This document shows positions 41,600-52,842 of a stretch of DNA of 64,000 nt, one piece after another. Under the pieces are notes generated by a model that saw only the letters and a program-made list of their open reading frames with translations, made no database searches and was not told the origin of the DNA. The stretch comes from Enoplosus armatus. Lineage: Eukaryota; Chordata; Actinopteri; Centrarchiformes; Enoplosidae. Made by a program: the position numbers and the translations under genes. Within the stretch, counting starts at the first letter, position 1; every line of letters starts with the position of its first letter. The stretch is taken from NCBI RefSeq assembly GCF_043641665.1, contig NC_092180.1:10905891-10969890 (forward strand), given 5' to 3'.

Positions 41600-43456
41600 A
41601 GGTCAAAGAGCAGCTAAACGTCCCCGTCTGACACCAATGCAGCATTGTCAAATGACTGAGGTCTGAACAGGAGTGTACTCTGGAGGATATTGCTGCTCTG
41701 TGTTAAGCATCTTCTTCAGACACCAAAAGTTAGCAACCGAAGCTGACATTTTGTGTGTCAGTACAAGTCTTTTCCTACCTATTTTAGTCCACAGTTGTAT
41801 TTCAGATAATGGTTTCATTTTTTTTAATCAAACTGCTGTTTATTTTGATCTCTTTAACCTGAAAAAAAGCTAAATAAGAAAATTCATTTTTTTGTTCAGG
41901 GATCATGATGTGAAAGTGATAAACAATGCATTTCAGAGCGTGTGCAGCCAGGTTTAAACTATTTATTGATGGGATGTGAGATCAAGATGAGTCAGTGTTA
42001 CATGGTGAACAGATACTGTTGGGGCATCTGTTTATTCAAACTTGAACATTAGGCTAGCTTTAAGTTGTTGCTGTTTTATGTTTTTTCCCCCACATATTCC
42101 TATAATATGTCAATGTGCAAACAATGCAGGAAGGTAACAACAGATAATGAGCTAATTGCAAAGTCGCATGTATTCTGACTGTGCAATAACAAATATAAGT
42201 GAGGGTGCCTCTTAAACGACAGAGGTCTCCCTAATTTTTCGATATGATGGTGCTATCATATTTAAAAAAATATTGTACTAATATATTTTGTATACTGCAT
42301 GCTGCAAATTATAATATAAAGTCAATGTTTTGGAAGTGGTTTGACTTGTACTACACTAGACTGTTATTGTGCAACAGTATTGTTCAAAGAAAGCCCTGAT
42401 ATTGTCACATGCCCAAACACAAGGGGCGGATGATACCGAAGCTCCAAAGCTTGTTTCACTCCTGCGAAGTGCACTGTTTCAGTACATTGTGTTAGAGCTG
42501 GTGTCAAATGAAGAACATCACGTGACTGATGACGTCTGAAGCTTCAAACGTTACTGGTGCTTCGCAAAGAGCTTAATTCAAACGAAGTGATTGGCACATT
42601 AGTGGAATAAGAAGAGAGGAGAATAATTGAGAAATATGGACATTTTCTCCTAGTACCAAGTAATAATGTAATATAAGTAATTAAAAACATGAGCCCACTG
42701 TGGCACTCAGACTAAACACCACCAAAAAGGTACATTAATGTTTCTTGTTAGCAAAAATATTTTATACCTTTGCTTTTTGGACAACGCGTAATTATTTTAC
42801 TGTAACATATTGCACAATAACATTGTTTAATGCAGCATTTCTTAACCAGGCTTCTTCCGCCCATCATGACCAAACACACACACGTCCAGTTATTTGTAAA
42901 GGGTTTTACTTTTGTCGTGTTTCAAAGAAAAAGAAAAAAAGAATTTTTTTTCTAAAATTTTCCCAAAAGATTAAATTTTGATGTTTGCTTTGTTTTCATT
43001 GAATCGTGTCGTATTCATTTGTGTGATGCTTCTTGTAATTACTTGTTATTAAAACAAGACTGTTGTTTCTGCCTCAGAATACACCACTATAAAATGACTA
43101 GAAATATATTACACATGCTTTTTTTTTGCAATTTTCTAAAACCAAGCTGTATAATATTTTGGTTTATTTCATCTGTATGGAAAAGTTTGCTCTTCGCAGT
43201 GACAGTGTAATTTACAGTGAAAGCACACAAGATATTTATTATACATCGTTTGTTTTCCATGTCAGACCAAAATAAAGACCAAACTAGTTTCTATCTTTTT
43301 AAAATGTCTTCTTCTTATCTCGTTTATAACCGTGCATTGGAACAAATGAGTAAGCACCAAAGGCTACCTATTACAACATTTTATTCACCACTTCCCTCAG
43401 ACAGTGCTTGTAAACAGACATGTCCTCATTGACCCAAGTTACACATTTTGTCGACT
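41600..43456. other. Convergent 3' region of blzf1 and trmt10c
   Basis: No coding exon. Plus-strand AATAAA at 43271-43276 could end blzf1. Minus-strand AATAAA (TTTATT at 43379-43384) lies about 75 nt past the trmt10c stop and is its likely poly(A) signal. The two 3' ends may therefore overlap by about 100 nt. Confidence 0.5.
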
Positions 43457-45013
43457 TCACTCTTCATTTCTCCACATCTTGCCTGCACCTTTTCTTCCCT
43501 CCATGTTGCTCTTAAATGATGTCCGTACTCTGGTTGCAGCTGGTTTGCTTTCTCTGTCATTGGGCAGTCCAGCCACTCTGTCTCTACTAGTGAACCCAGA
43601 CTGTTTGGGGGACCTGTAAAGATTTTGGCCCTCATTTTTAAATGTCCTTTCACCAGATCTTAACCTGTTACCATCCTCTCTCGGTCCGTGATTTGTGACA
43701 CCCCTAACTCTGTTATTGGTCACCTCTTTCTGTGTCTGCTGCTGGTGGAAGCCATCATGCTTCCTCTTAGGCACGAACTTCAACGCCTCCTCCCATTTCC
43801 CTGTCTCCTTGAGAGTGAGCATGATGCGGATCATCTGGTCCAGAGTAAGATTTTTGCCACCAATCTCCCATTGGAGGAACTCATCCAGCGGTAAGCGGGC
43901 TGTGGCCAGCTTCAGACGCTTGGCATTGGCCAACGACAAGCCTGACTGGATGGACCGGTCCACTAGAGCTCCAATGATGTACACCTTGGAGTGGTCAAAC
44001 GTGCGGAGAACATTGGGGGAGTCTGCGGTGAGGTATACGAGCCGATCACGGGGGAACAGGTCGACATGCTGGAGGTCAGTGTTGGTGATGAGCAGGCGGT
44101 CCCAGGTCTCTGCACCGTACCGTTTGAGCAGCTCCTGCTTGTAGGCCCCGTCTGGGTGCAGGCTGCAGAAGTGGAGGTGGTAGGGCTCAGTGGCACGCCG
44201 GTTCCACCCTTCAACCTCCATCAGCTGGGACACTGTGTTCTCCACCTCCCGCCTGGCCATGTTGGACTCATAGCTCATGTCAAACACCAGTGGCTGACCG
44301 AACAGCATGGCCTGGGCGCTCCTCCAGGCCAGCAGCTTGTCCAGGGAGCGACTCCAGTACTGGCGGAGGAATGAGTTTTTAAGCCCCTGTCCTCTCTGAT
44401 CATCCCCTTCCTCTGCATCGCCGTCCTGTTCTCTTTTCTGCTCCATTGAGGCTTCTTTTACTGCCTTCCTCTTCTGCTGCTTCTCCTTACGGGCCCTTTT
44501 GTGGCCCTCCTTGATGGCCAGGTACTTCAGGTACTTCTTCCTGGAGGACTTGGTGGTGAGCTCTGCCAGTGTCTGAACCTCTTTGTCAGTCATCTCTTGA
44601 GGTACAAGCTTCCCAGCTAGCCGCCACATTACAACCACATCCCGGGTTGCTTCCAGTGAAGAACTGTCCTTTAAATCACCTCCTGGTTCTTTGAGGTTTT
44701 CATCATCATCACTTGATTCCTCTTCATTGACTTGCTGTTTCTCTTCTGATGCCGCTTGGGATCTCATTACAGATTTCCATTTGTCCAGATCTATTGTCTG
44801 TGTTTCCTCGGATTGATCTGTTTTTGGCTGGAGGGCATCTTTCCACAGTGGGCTCCCAGTATTGAAGTGGCGAGTAAGGATTTGTATTCGGTGATGACGG
44901 GCGCTGCTGACTGGGGGGAAACTTCCTCTCTTCCTCTTGGTAACACAGGATGCCACAAAATGACTGCATTTCCAGAGTTCATAAAAACCCTGGGTAGTTA
45001 AGCACCGTAACAT
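43457..45013 (-). CDS. trmt10c: Mitochondrial RNase P subunit 1 / tRNA m1R9 methyltransferase
   Basis: TRMT10C (MRPP1) methylates purine 9 of mitochondrial tRNAs and, with HSD17B10 and PRORP, cleaves their 5' ends. Single-exon coding sequence of 518 residues. It has a basic, Arg-rich N-terminus fitting a mitochondrial presequence, an acidic low-complexity stretch, a Lys/Arg-rich coiled helix (around residues 165-200), and then the SPOUT methyltransferase domain. Family motifs are YLTADSPNVL, KVYIIGALVDRS, NAKRLKLATARLPLDEFL and LTLDQMIRIML. Human TRMT10C is 403 residues and ends soon after the FVPKRKH motif. Here about 100 further basic, polar residues follow without a stop. The start gives MLRCLTTQGFYE, and the next gene begins 533 bp away on the opposite strand. 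Confidence 0.95.
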   Translation of the reverse strand: MLRCLTTQGFYELWKCSHFVASCVTKRKRGSFPPVSSARHHRIQILTRHFNTGSPLWKDALQPKTDQSEETQTIDLDKWKSVMRSQAASEEKQQVNEEESSDDDENLKEPGGDLKDSSSLEATRDVVVMWRLAGKLVPQEMTDKEVQTLAELTTKSSRKKYLKYLAIKEGHKRARKEKQQKRKAVKEASMEQKREQDGDAEEGDDQRGQGLKNSFLRQYWSRSLDKLLAWRSAQAMLFGQPLVFDMSYESNMARREVENTVSQLMEVEGWNRRATEPYHLHFCSLHPDGAYKQELLKRYGAETWDRLLITNTDLQHVDLFPRDRLVYLTADSPNVLRTFDHSKVYIIGALVDRSIQSGLSLANAKRLKLATARLPLDEFLQWEIGGKNLTLDQMIRIMLTLKETGKWEEALKFVPKRKHDGFHQQQTQKEVTNNRVRGVTNHGPREDGNRLRSGERTFKNEGQNLYRSPKQSGFTSRDRVAGLPNDRESKPAATRVRTSFKSNMEGRKGAGKMWRNEE

Positions 45014-45546
45014 CGCGACAGATTATTTTAAACGGCAGCTGTAGACGTACGAAAACTAGGAAATATAGACTATCACTGCTGGACTGTCACTGTCTTGAAG
45101 AAGTTATGCGGAACAAAAGTCCGCTGTCATGAAAATGTTACAAGTAACATCTTTATCTTGCTAAATGTCCAGAAGAATCCCGACATTGTATCCACTTGTC
45201 ACGGCGTGCTTGTCATATATTTTTGGAAGGTCACGTTGTTAAACATGTGGGTCACACTGTAATATGTCGTAGTGAAATGCCACTAACATACATGGCATGA
45301 CATAACTTGTCTGATCTTAATGTTTATCAAGCTGATCAAAAAAAAGTATTTCATGATATATAAATGTAAATTTTGTTTCAGCTTTCACTCTCCATGACGC
45401 GTCGATATGACTCATAATAATCATTTTTACATGAACGTTAGTTTCATGTAGTTTCTAGCCGGAGTTTTTCACAGCGTCGTACAGCAATGATGACGTAATT
45501 TCCTTCTGCTAGCAAAACAAGGGAAGCTACTTTGTTAGCCTCGAAA
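45014..45546. promoter_or_regulatory. Bidirectional promoter trmt10c / txnl4b
   Basis: The 533 bp between divergent start codons must hold both promoters. A CRE-like TGACGTAA lies at 45491-45498, about 50 bp upstream of the txnl4b ATG. No TATA box was seen in either direction. Confidence 0.5.
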
Positions 45547-46630
45547 ATGAGTTTGTTTTTGCCAAAATTAACTTGCAAAAAAGACATAGATGAAGTTATC
45601 AAAGGCGTAGCAGAAAAAGTGTTGGTTTTGAGGTTTGGAAGAGACGAAGACTCGGTTTGTCTCCAGCTGGATGAGATTGTAAGCGGGACCGTTAATGCAA
45701 ATAACTTAACGGCTGCTCAATGTTGGTGTCACGACTATTTTGCCTTTTGCTAATTTGTCATTTCTGTCCTTTCTAGCTTTCCAAAACTGCCCACGACCTG
45801 AGTAACATGGCGTCCATCTACATTGTTGATGTGGATAAAGCTCCCATCTACACAAGATACTTTGACATCAGTTACATCCCCTCCACTGTTTTTTTTTTCA
45901 ACGGACAGCACATGAAAGTCGATTATGGGTGAGTGAACGGTAACAGTAACAGTAAAGTTATTGAGTTTTCCCCCCTGCATGTGTAATTGTCTGATAAGTA
46001 TATGTACGATTCCCCATGTCAAAATGCTGTAAAAAATAAGGCTGAAACTGACTATTTTCATTATCAATTAATCTGCATCTCCAACACAATTTACAGAGCC
46101 CGTTGACATCTTCAACCCAACCAACAGTCCAAACCCCCCAAATATTCAATTTGCTAAAGTCCAAGTTGACATTTTTAAATAGCTTGCTTTGTCTAGCCAA
46201 TGGTCCCCAAACTCATGTAGTTTAAGAAAAGCAGCAAACATTTATATTTGAGAAGCTGGCTTTTAAACCAATTATTCGATTATCATAGTATCATATTATA
46301 ATAGTTGATGAATGAGTGTTCTGGCTTGAATAATCCATTAATCTAATAATTTCAGATCTACATTAAAGTCACTGACTAGCCAGCCCCGATCTGGTCATTG
46401 AACATTAAGGATGCATATCAAGACATAAACTATAAATTACTGCCTTTAATTTTTTCTGTTTCAGCTCCCCAGATCACACCAAGTTTGTCGGCAGCTTCAA
46501 GACCAAGCAAGATTTCATGGATCTGATTGAGGTTATATACAGAGGAGCCATGCGTGGAAAGATGATTGTCCAGAGTCCCATCGATCCTCAAAATATTCCC
46601 AAATATGACCTCCTCTACCATGGAATTTAG
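45547..46630 (+). CDS. txnl4b: Thioredoxin-like protein 4B (Dim2)
   Basis: Thioredoxin-fold protein related to the spliceosomal U5 component Dim1/TXNL4A, with a role in pre-mRNA splicing and cell cycle progression. Exons 45547-45678, 45777-45928, 46465-46630, total 450 nt and 149 residues, exactly the human length. It starts [12 protein letters not shown], has [29 protein letters not shown] and ends KYDLLYHGI. It lacks a CxxC redox motif, as expected for this family. An ATTAAA poly(A)-type signal lies at 46745-46750. Its 3' end (last 25 codons plus 3' UTR) has been copied twice into the tyrosinase-like cluster (50590-50905 and 62129-62445). Confidence 0.96.
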
Positions 46631-46851
46631 AATCAGCACCTGCACTGTGCGGCCTTATGATCACAATAACCACTAGTGGTTGATTAACTGCCAAAAATAG
46701 CTTTGGCTTTCAGCTACTAAGCAACCATCTGAAGGAGTTTTGATATTAAAGTTAAAGTGTCTCAGATTTTGAGACTTTAATGGATATGTTGTTTTTCCTT
46801 TAGAAGTCAAATTACAAACAGAATATTGCCCTTCTTGTTCTTTTGCTATGT

Positions 46852-47210
46852 TTAAAGGTTCCCTGTGGAGTTTTTTTTTTTTTTTATCACTATTAGGCCA
46901 TGGAGTAATGTTTTTATGTGTGGCTCCCCATTTTGTTAGCCTGCATCCAGGCGTCTGACGTGATGCATATTTCAGCCAATCTGAGCGACACGTAACATGT
47001 CAAGAAACACACTAATGTGGACATACTGTGAGACAGGAAGGGGAAGACAGCAAGCTAGTAAACACCAATGCAGGTTTCAAACTTAAAACAAATGTTTTAG
47101 AAGGAAGGAAATGTATTCAACACATTTGTGAGACCTCAAGGATACACACAATTTGTCTTGGTGAGTAACACAAACTGTAAATAACAAGAAACTCCACAGG
47201 GCACCATTAA
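46852..47210. mobile_element. TTAA-flanked MITE downstream of txnl4b
   Basis: Inverted ends AGGTTCCCTGTGGAGTTT and the complement of TGGTGCCCTGTGGAGTTT (16 of 18 match) are flanked on both sides by TTAA (46852-46855, 47207-47210). The TTAA target suggests a piggyBac-type family. It is about 351 bp and non-coding. Both duplicated txnl4b fragments carry only its first 15-20 nt. Confidence 0.65.
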
Positions 47211-47603
47211 AGAACATGTGCACGCAAGAGAACCCAAACCTCTGGGACATACTGTTAGTATCATGATTTTAATGAATGGGGTTCTGCAACTTAATTCAGA
47301 TTTGATCTATTTCTTGTGAAAATGCAGTGTCATCATGATGTTTCCCATGGAAAAGAGCTGCACATCAGTGCCGAGATACAATTAATTTATCCAATGTACA
47401 TGTTTTTATAATAAACTTTTATATTTTATCTTGCACCATAATTTTCCCCATTTCACTGTATCATCTATTTATGCTTTTAACATTTTTCATACTTTTTGTA
47501 TGTAAAGAGAAGCAGACCATGTCTGGATTGTGTTTACAATCATAAACTTACCTTTTCATACAAGCAGGTAGCAATATGTATTTCAGAGTTTTAAGGAGTT
47601 GCA

Positions 47604-49585
47604 CTAAATATTAAAAAGAAATCTTAATATGTTATAATATGTTTCAGCTTTTCTAAACACGCATTTGAAAAACGGAACAAATCCTTCGGTTCCACAGCGT
47701 TCAAGGCTGTGTTCCATGTAGCTGTAACCCAGGCTGTGGATGTGCCTGCCCCAGTAGTAGTCGTTGGTGCGTAGAGGGAAGTAGGGGGCCATGAAGGCCT
47801 TCGCTCTCTGGGCTGGATGGACCTCGTCACTGTCAGGGTAGGTCGCTTTACTGTGGTGCCTCAGCCACCTCTCGAGAAGCCTGACACAGATTCACACAGC
47901 ACAGTGAACACAATGAACATCCTTAATAAATCATTGTCATTAATAAGCTGAAGTGAGCTCAAATGCACTGTCCAAGGTGGACACCAAAAATTGTATCTTT
48001 GAAGGACAGCTTCACATTTTTTCAAGTTTGTGTTAAAATGATAATTGCCCTTATGTACATTGAAACAGCTTTTGTTCTTGCAATCATCCATTCCATATTT
48101 CAATGTACACATGGGCATGCCAGTGCTGTTTTCAAATAGAATGCAAAAAATGTGAACCTGTCCTTTTTTATTAAGAATTAAAATGACATGGCCTACTTGT
48201 CAATGAAGCTGTGATGCACCATGAACATGGGGTCATTGGCTGCAGTGGGTACATTAGACATAGTGCCATTGAAGTAATTGTGGACCAGGTTGTGCATAGA
48301 GGAACTCAGGTGTCGGGTATTGCCTGGAATCTCAAAACCTGGGAGGACAAAAGAACAAATTTTAACTAGATTTAAAATTTCCTCACCCTATTTTTGCTTA
48401 TTTTACATCTTACTCTTCTTACTTGCACAACTTACGAATAGTTGAAATTCTGATGGCTGAGATGTGAAGTAAAAGGCACTCTTTATAAGAAATATAATTT
48501 ACGTATTAGGCAATTTAATTTACCTTCTAGCGTACACCTGAAGCTGTTCCTAGAAGTTCTGTCATATGGAGGAGTGTCAAAAAGTTCTTTTGCCAATGTG
48601 TTTTCAACATCCTCAGCGGTTGGCAGTGTTGAAGAGTGTGGATCGTTGCCAGGGTTGCGGATCAGATGTTCAAAGTCACTAGAGGGGGAGCAGATTATAC
48701 CAAGACCTTCCTCAAACGGACAGATGATCTGTGGAGCAAAGAAAGAGGAGGACATGAGTTAGAAGAAGAGAAAGCACAGGTGTTTGGGGAAGAATGAGAA
48801 TGATATCTCACCGTCCACTTTGAGAAAAGGGAAGCACTGTCTATACGACCATCTTGGCCAACTCCCCCAAAGTACTGGTTGTTGCAGATGTTGCAGTGGT
48901 CGGTCCTGGTCCAGTCCCAATATGGTATGTAGAAATCTTGGTTCCCAGTGAGCTCCCTGATATCTCTCTCAATAAAGAGGAGAAACACTCGGTGCCAGAA
49001 GAGAAAAGCAGGGCCCTGGTGTGCAGAATCATTTTCAGTCCCAGCGTAGCTCTTAGATGCGTAGTAGTGCATCCATATGTACACACCGTAGACACTTGTG
49101 TTGTGAAATTCATAGTTCCCAGTCACTGTTGTGTCTTTGCTTGTCAAGATCATATACCGCTTGCTGGTGCTATATCTTGCCAGGTTCAGACTTGCGAAGA
49201 AGCGCTCCCTCTCAGAATCAGTCAGATCTGTTATCTCTTTCCTCACCACAAGGTGCGGTTCGTCACATTGGGGTCCTGCCCAGCCCGGGAGGCACTGACC
49301 ACAGTCATATCCATCATAGTTACCCCGGCATGTACACACTGAATCAAAGAAGGCATGAGGCCAGTTCACCCTGTAGTCCACTGGTTTTGGGAGGTCTGTT
49401 TGAAGTGTGTCACAGTCTCCTCTCCCTGAGCGGGACCCACAAGCAGAGCCGTTCCAGAGGGGGCAACACACCCGGGTCCTCAGAGCCTTTCGTGTTGTAC
49501 AGGCACGTGGAAACTGAGCCTCCACCCCTCTGAGGCTCGTCAGACATAGCAGGACCAGGCAAAAGCACTGGAGCAACAGCAGCAT
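47604..49585 (-). CDS. Tyrosinase-like protein, copy 1 (tail-less)
   Basis: Type 3 copper oxidase related to vertebrate tyrosinase. Exons in transcript order: 49585-48812, 48728-48524, 48338-48197, 47880-47604, giving 465 residues. Signal peptide residues 1-23, then a Cys-rich EGF-like part (CTCRGNYDGYDCGQC). CuA ligands are H173 (WMHYY), H189 (AHQGPAF) and H198 (FWHRVF). CuB ligands are H342, H346 (MHNLVHNY) and H369 (MVHHSF). All six copper histidines have tyrosinase spacing. Identity with human TYR looks moderate, so this is a tyrosinase-like lineage and not clearly tyr itself. After EHSL the last exon diverges from copy 2 into a short unrelated tail and a stop. No membrane exon follows, so the product would be soluble/secreted if expressed. 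It could also be a decaying copy. Confidence 0.82.
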
Positions 49586-50589
49586 GTTGAAAGAGATGGA
49601 GACAGATCAGTGCTCAAATCAAGTCTCCATAAAACACCAAGAGGATACAGCAAAGGCACCGGCTCTTCACTTTTAAAGGGAAAATGTCAAAGGACTTTGA
49701 CATTTATGCTGCAATATTTGAACAAGTTGTATACAAGTGGTAAACATTTCTGTGAAGTCTCCAGACAGCTGTCCGGTAACACTGCTCTGTCTGAACTGCA
49801 CCAGAGGTTCATCACACTCTTTCTGTCCTACTATGTACTATATTGTATTTATGGTTAATTTCTAAATAGAATTAAAAGTGATTAGCACAACGTGTGTTGT
49901 ATCAGCTGTGTCAACATAAGAGCCAGAAGTTCATCTGGTTTGGTAGAGTCCCTGTAGATTTATTGATCACTTGTGGCGCTGTACAGCAGTCCTTCTCATG
50001 AGCAGCTCCCTGTACTGTTTGTATCTCGTGTTGTATCCATCACTCAACAGAGGAGGGCCGTTAACACGTGTCATGGAGTGACATGATGCAAATGTGTATG
50101 TTTTTAGCACAGGAAACACCTCATCAGTTGCTTCCTCGGCCTACTTGTTGAATCCCCTAACATGTTGTTTAATACAAAACACCTTTCTCATAAAGAGTGG
50201 GAATGTCTTATCAGATGAAGTGGGTGAACACCTGATGTCCCTCATATTCATCTATTTCCAAATGGACATTTGTTGATGGTAATTTACCATAAAATGTAGC
50301 ATTGTGGCAACAAAAGAGAAGAAGAAAACTGCAAGTGGATAAACAATGCAAGTTTCAAAAGATTATAAAGTAAAGCAAAAGTCCTGTCCTGCCCTTTGAG
50401 GTTTTGTGGTGCTTATGTGGCTAATACTAATTCATTTTATGGACAGAAAGCAACCTTTTATTGAAAGTAATATCTGGCTGACAAGTGCAGTGGTTACTGT
50501 GAAAAAGGTGAGTTACTTGCCTATGTTGAATAGAATATGGACAGAAAACGCCATAAGCAGCCCCTATAAGAAGTTATACCTCAAATCAA
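49586..50589. repeat. 5' flank of tyrosinase-like copy 1, part of a segmental duplication
   Basis: Sequence upstream of copy 1. From about 49800 to 50920 it is nearly identical to 61338-62461. The first 260 bp (49586-49940) also match 55254-55618 upstream of copy 2. No coding exons. The promoter of copy 1 should lie here. Confidence 0.8.
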
Positions 50590-50905
50590 GCCATGCGTGG
50601 GAGGATGATTGTCCAGAGTTCCATAGATAAATATGACCTCCTCTACCATGGGACTTAGAATCAGCACCTGCACTGTGCGGCCTTTTGATCACAATAACCA
50701 CTAGTGATTGATTAACTTCAAGAAATAGCTTTGGCTTTCAGCCACAAAGCAACCATCTGAAGGAGTTTTGATATTAAAGCTGAAGCGTCTCAGGTTTGGA
50801 GACTTTAATAAATATGTTAATTTTCCTTTAGAAGTCAAATTACAAACAGCATATTGCCCTTTACTTCTTGTTCTCTTGCCATGTTTAAAGGTTCTCTGTT
50901 GAGTT
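50590..50905 (+). pseudogene. txnl4b 3'-end fragment, copy A
   Basis: Matches the last about 25 codons and 3' UTR of txnl4b (46544-46868), including the stop, and ends a few nt into the MITE end. It has lost 15 nt in frame (five codons after SID), and copy B has the same loss. There is no promoter or upstream exon, so it is a relic of segmental duplication. Confidence 0.88.
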
Positions 50906-50922
50906 ATTTGATATAACAAATA

Positions 50923-52551
<1,629 letters not shown>

Positions 52552-52842
52552 TAGGATTCAACTGCAGCCTCTAAAATGACCATAAAGGTGAATCAACACT
52601 TCTCTTCAAAGTTGGAACAAAAACTGAACATTATATCCTTCACAAAGGTGGGATTTATTGCAGGAATTCACTTAATAATCAATAAAAGAAATCAATAGAT
52701 GACACCATAATGAAAGACTATATAGATTATATAACACCAAGTCTCATCTGATGCTGTGCTAATATAGAATATCTGTCATTCATCTGTGCTCTGCAACTGA
52801 TTCACTCTCAATCGCTTTGAATCTAAAGGTGTGTTTCCACAT

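Noticed and set aside
42400..42560. GAAGCTC/GAAGCTT-rich stretch after blzf1 considered as a MITE
   Set aside because: Inverted parts are imperfect and borders or target duplication could not be found by eye.
48854..49533. Plus-strand frames of 158-162 codons, repeated at 54522-55102
   Set aside because: Antisense to tyrosinase-like exon 1; conserved in both copies only because the exon is duplicated.
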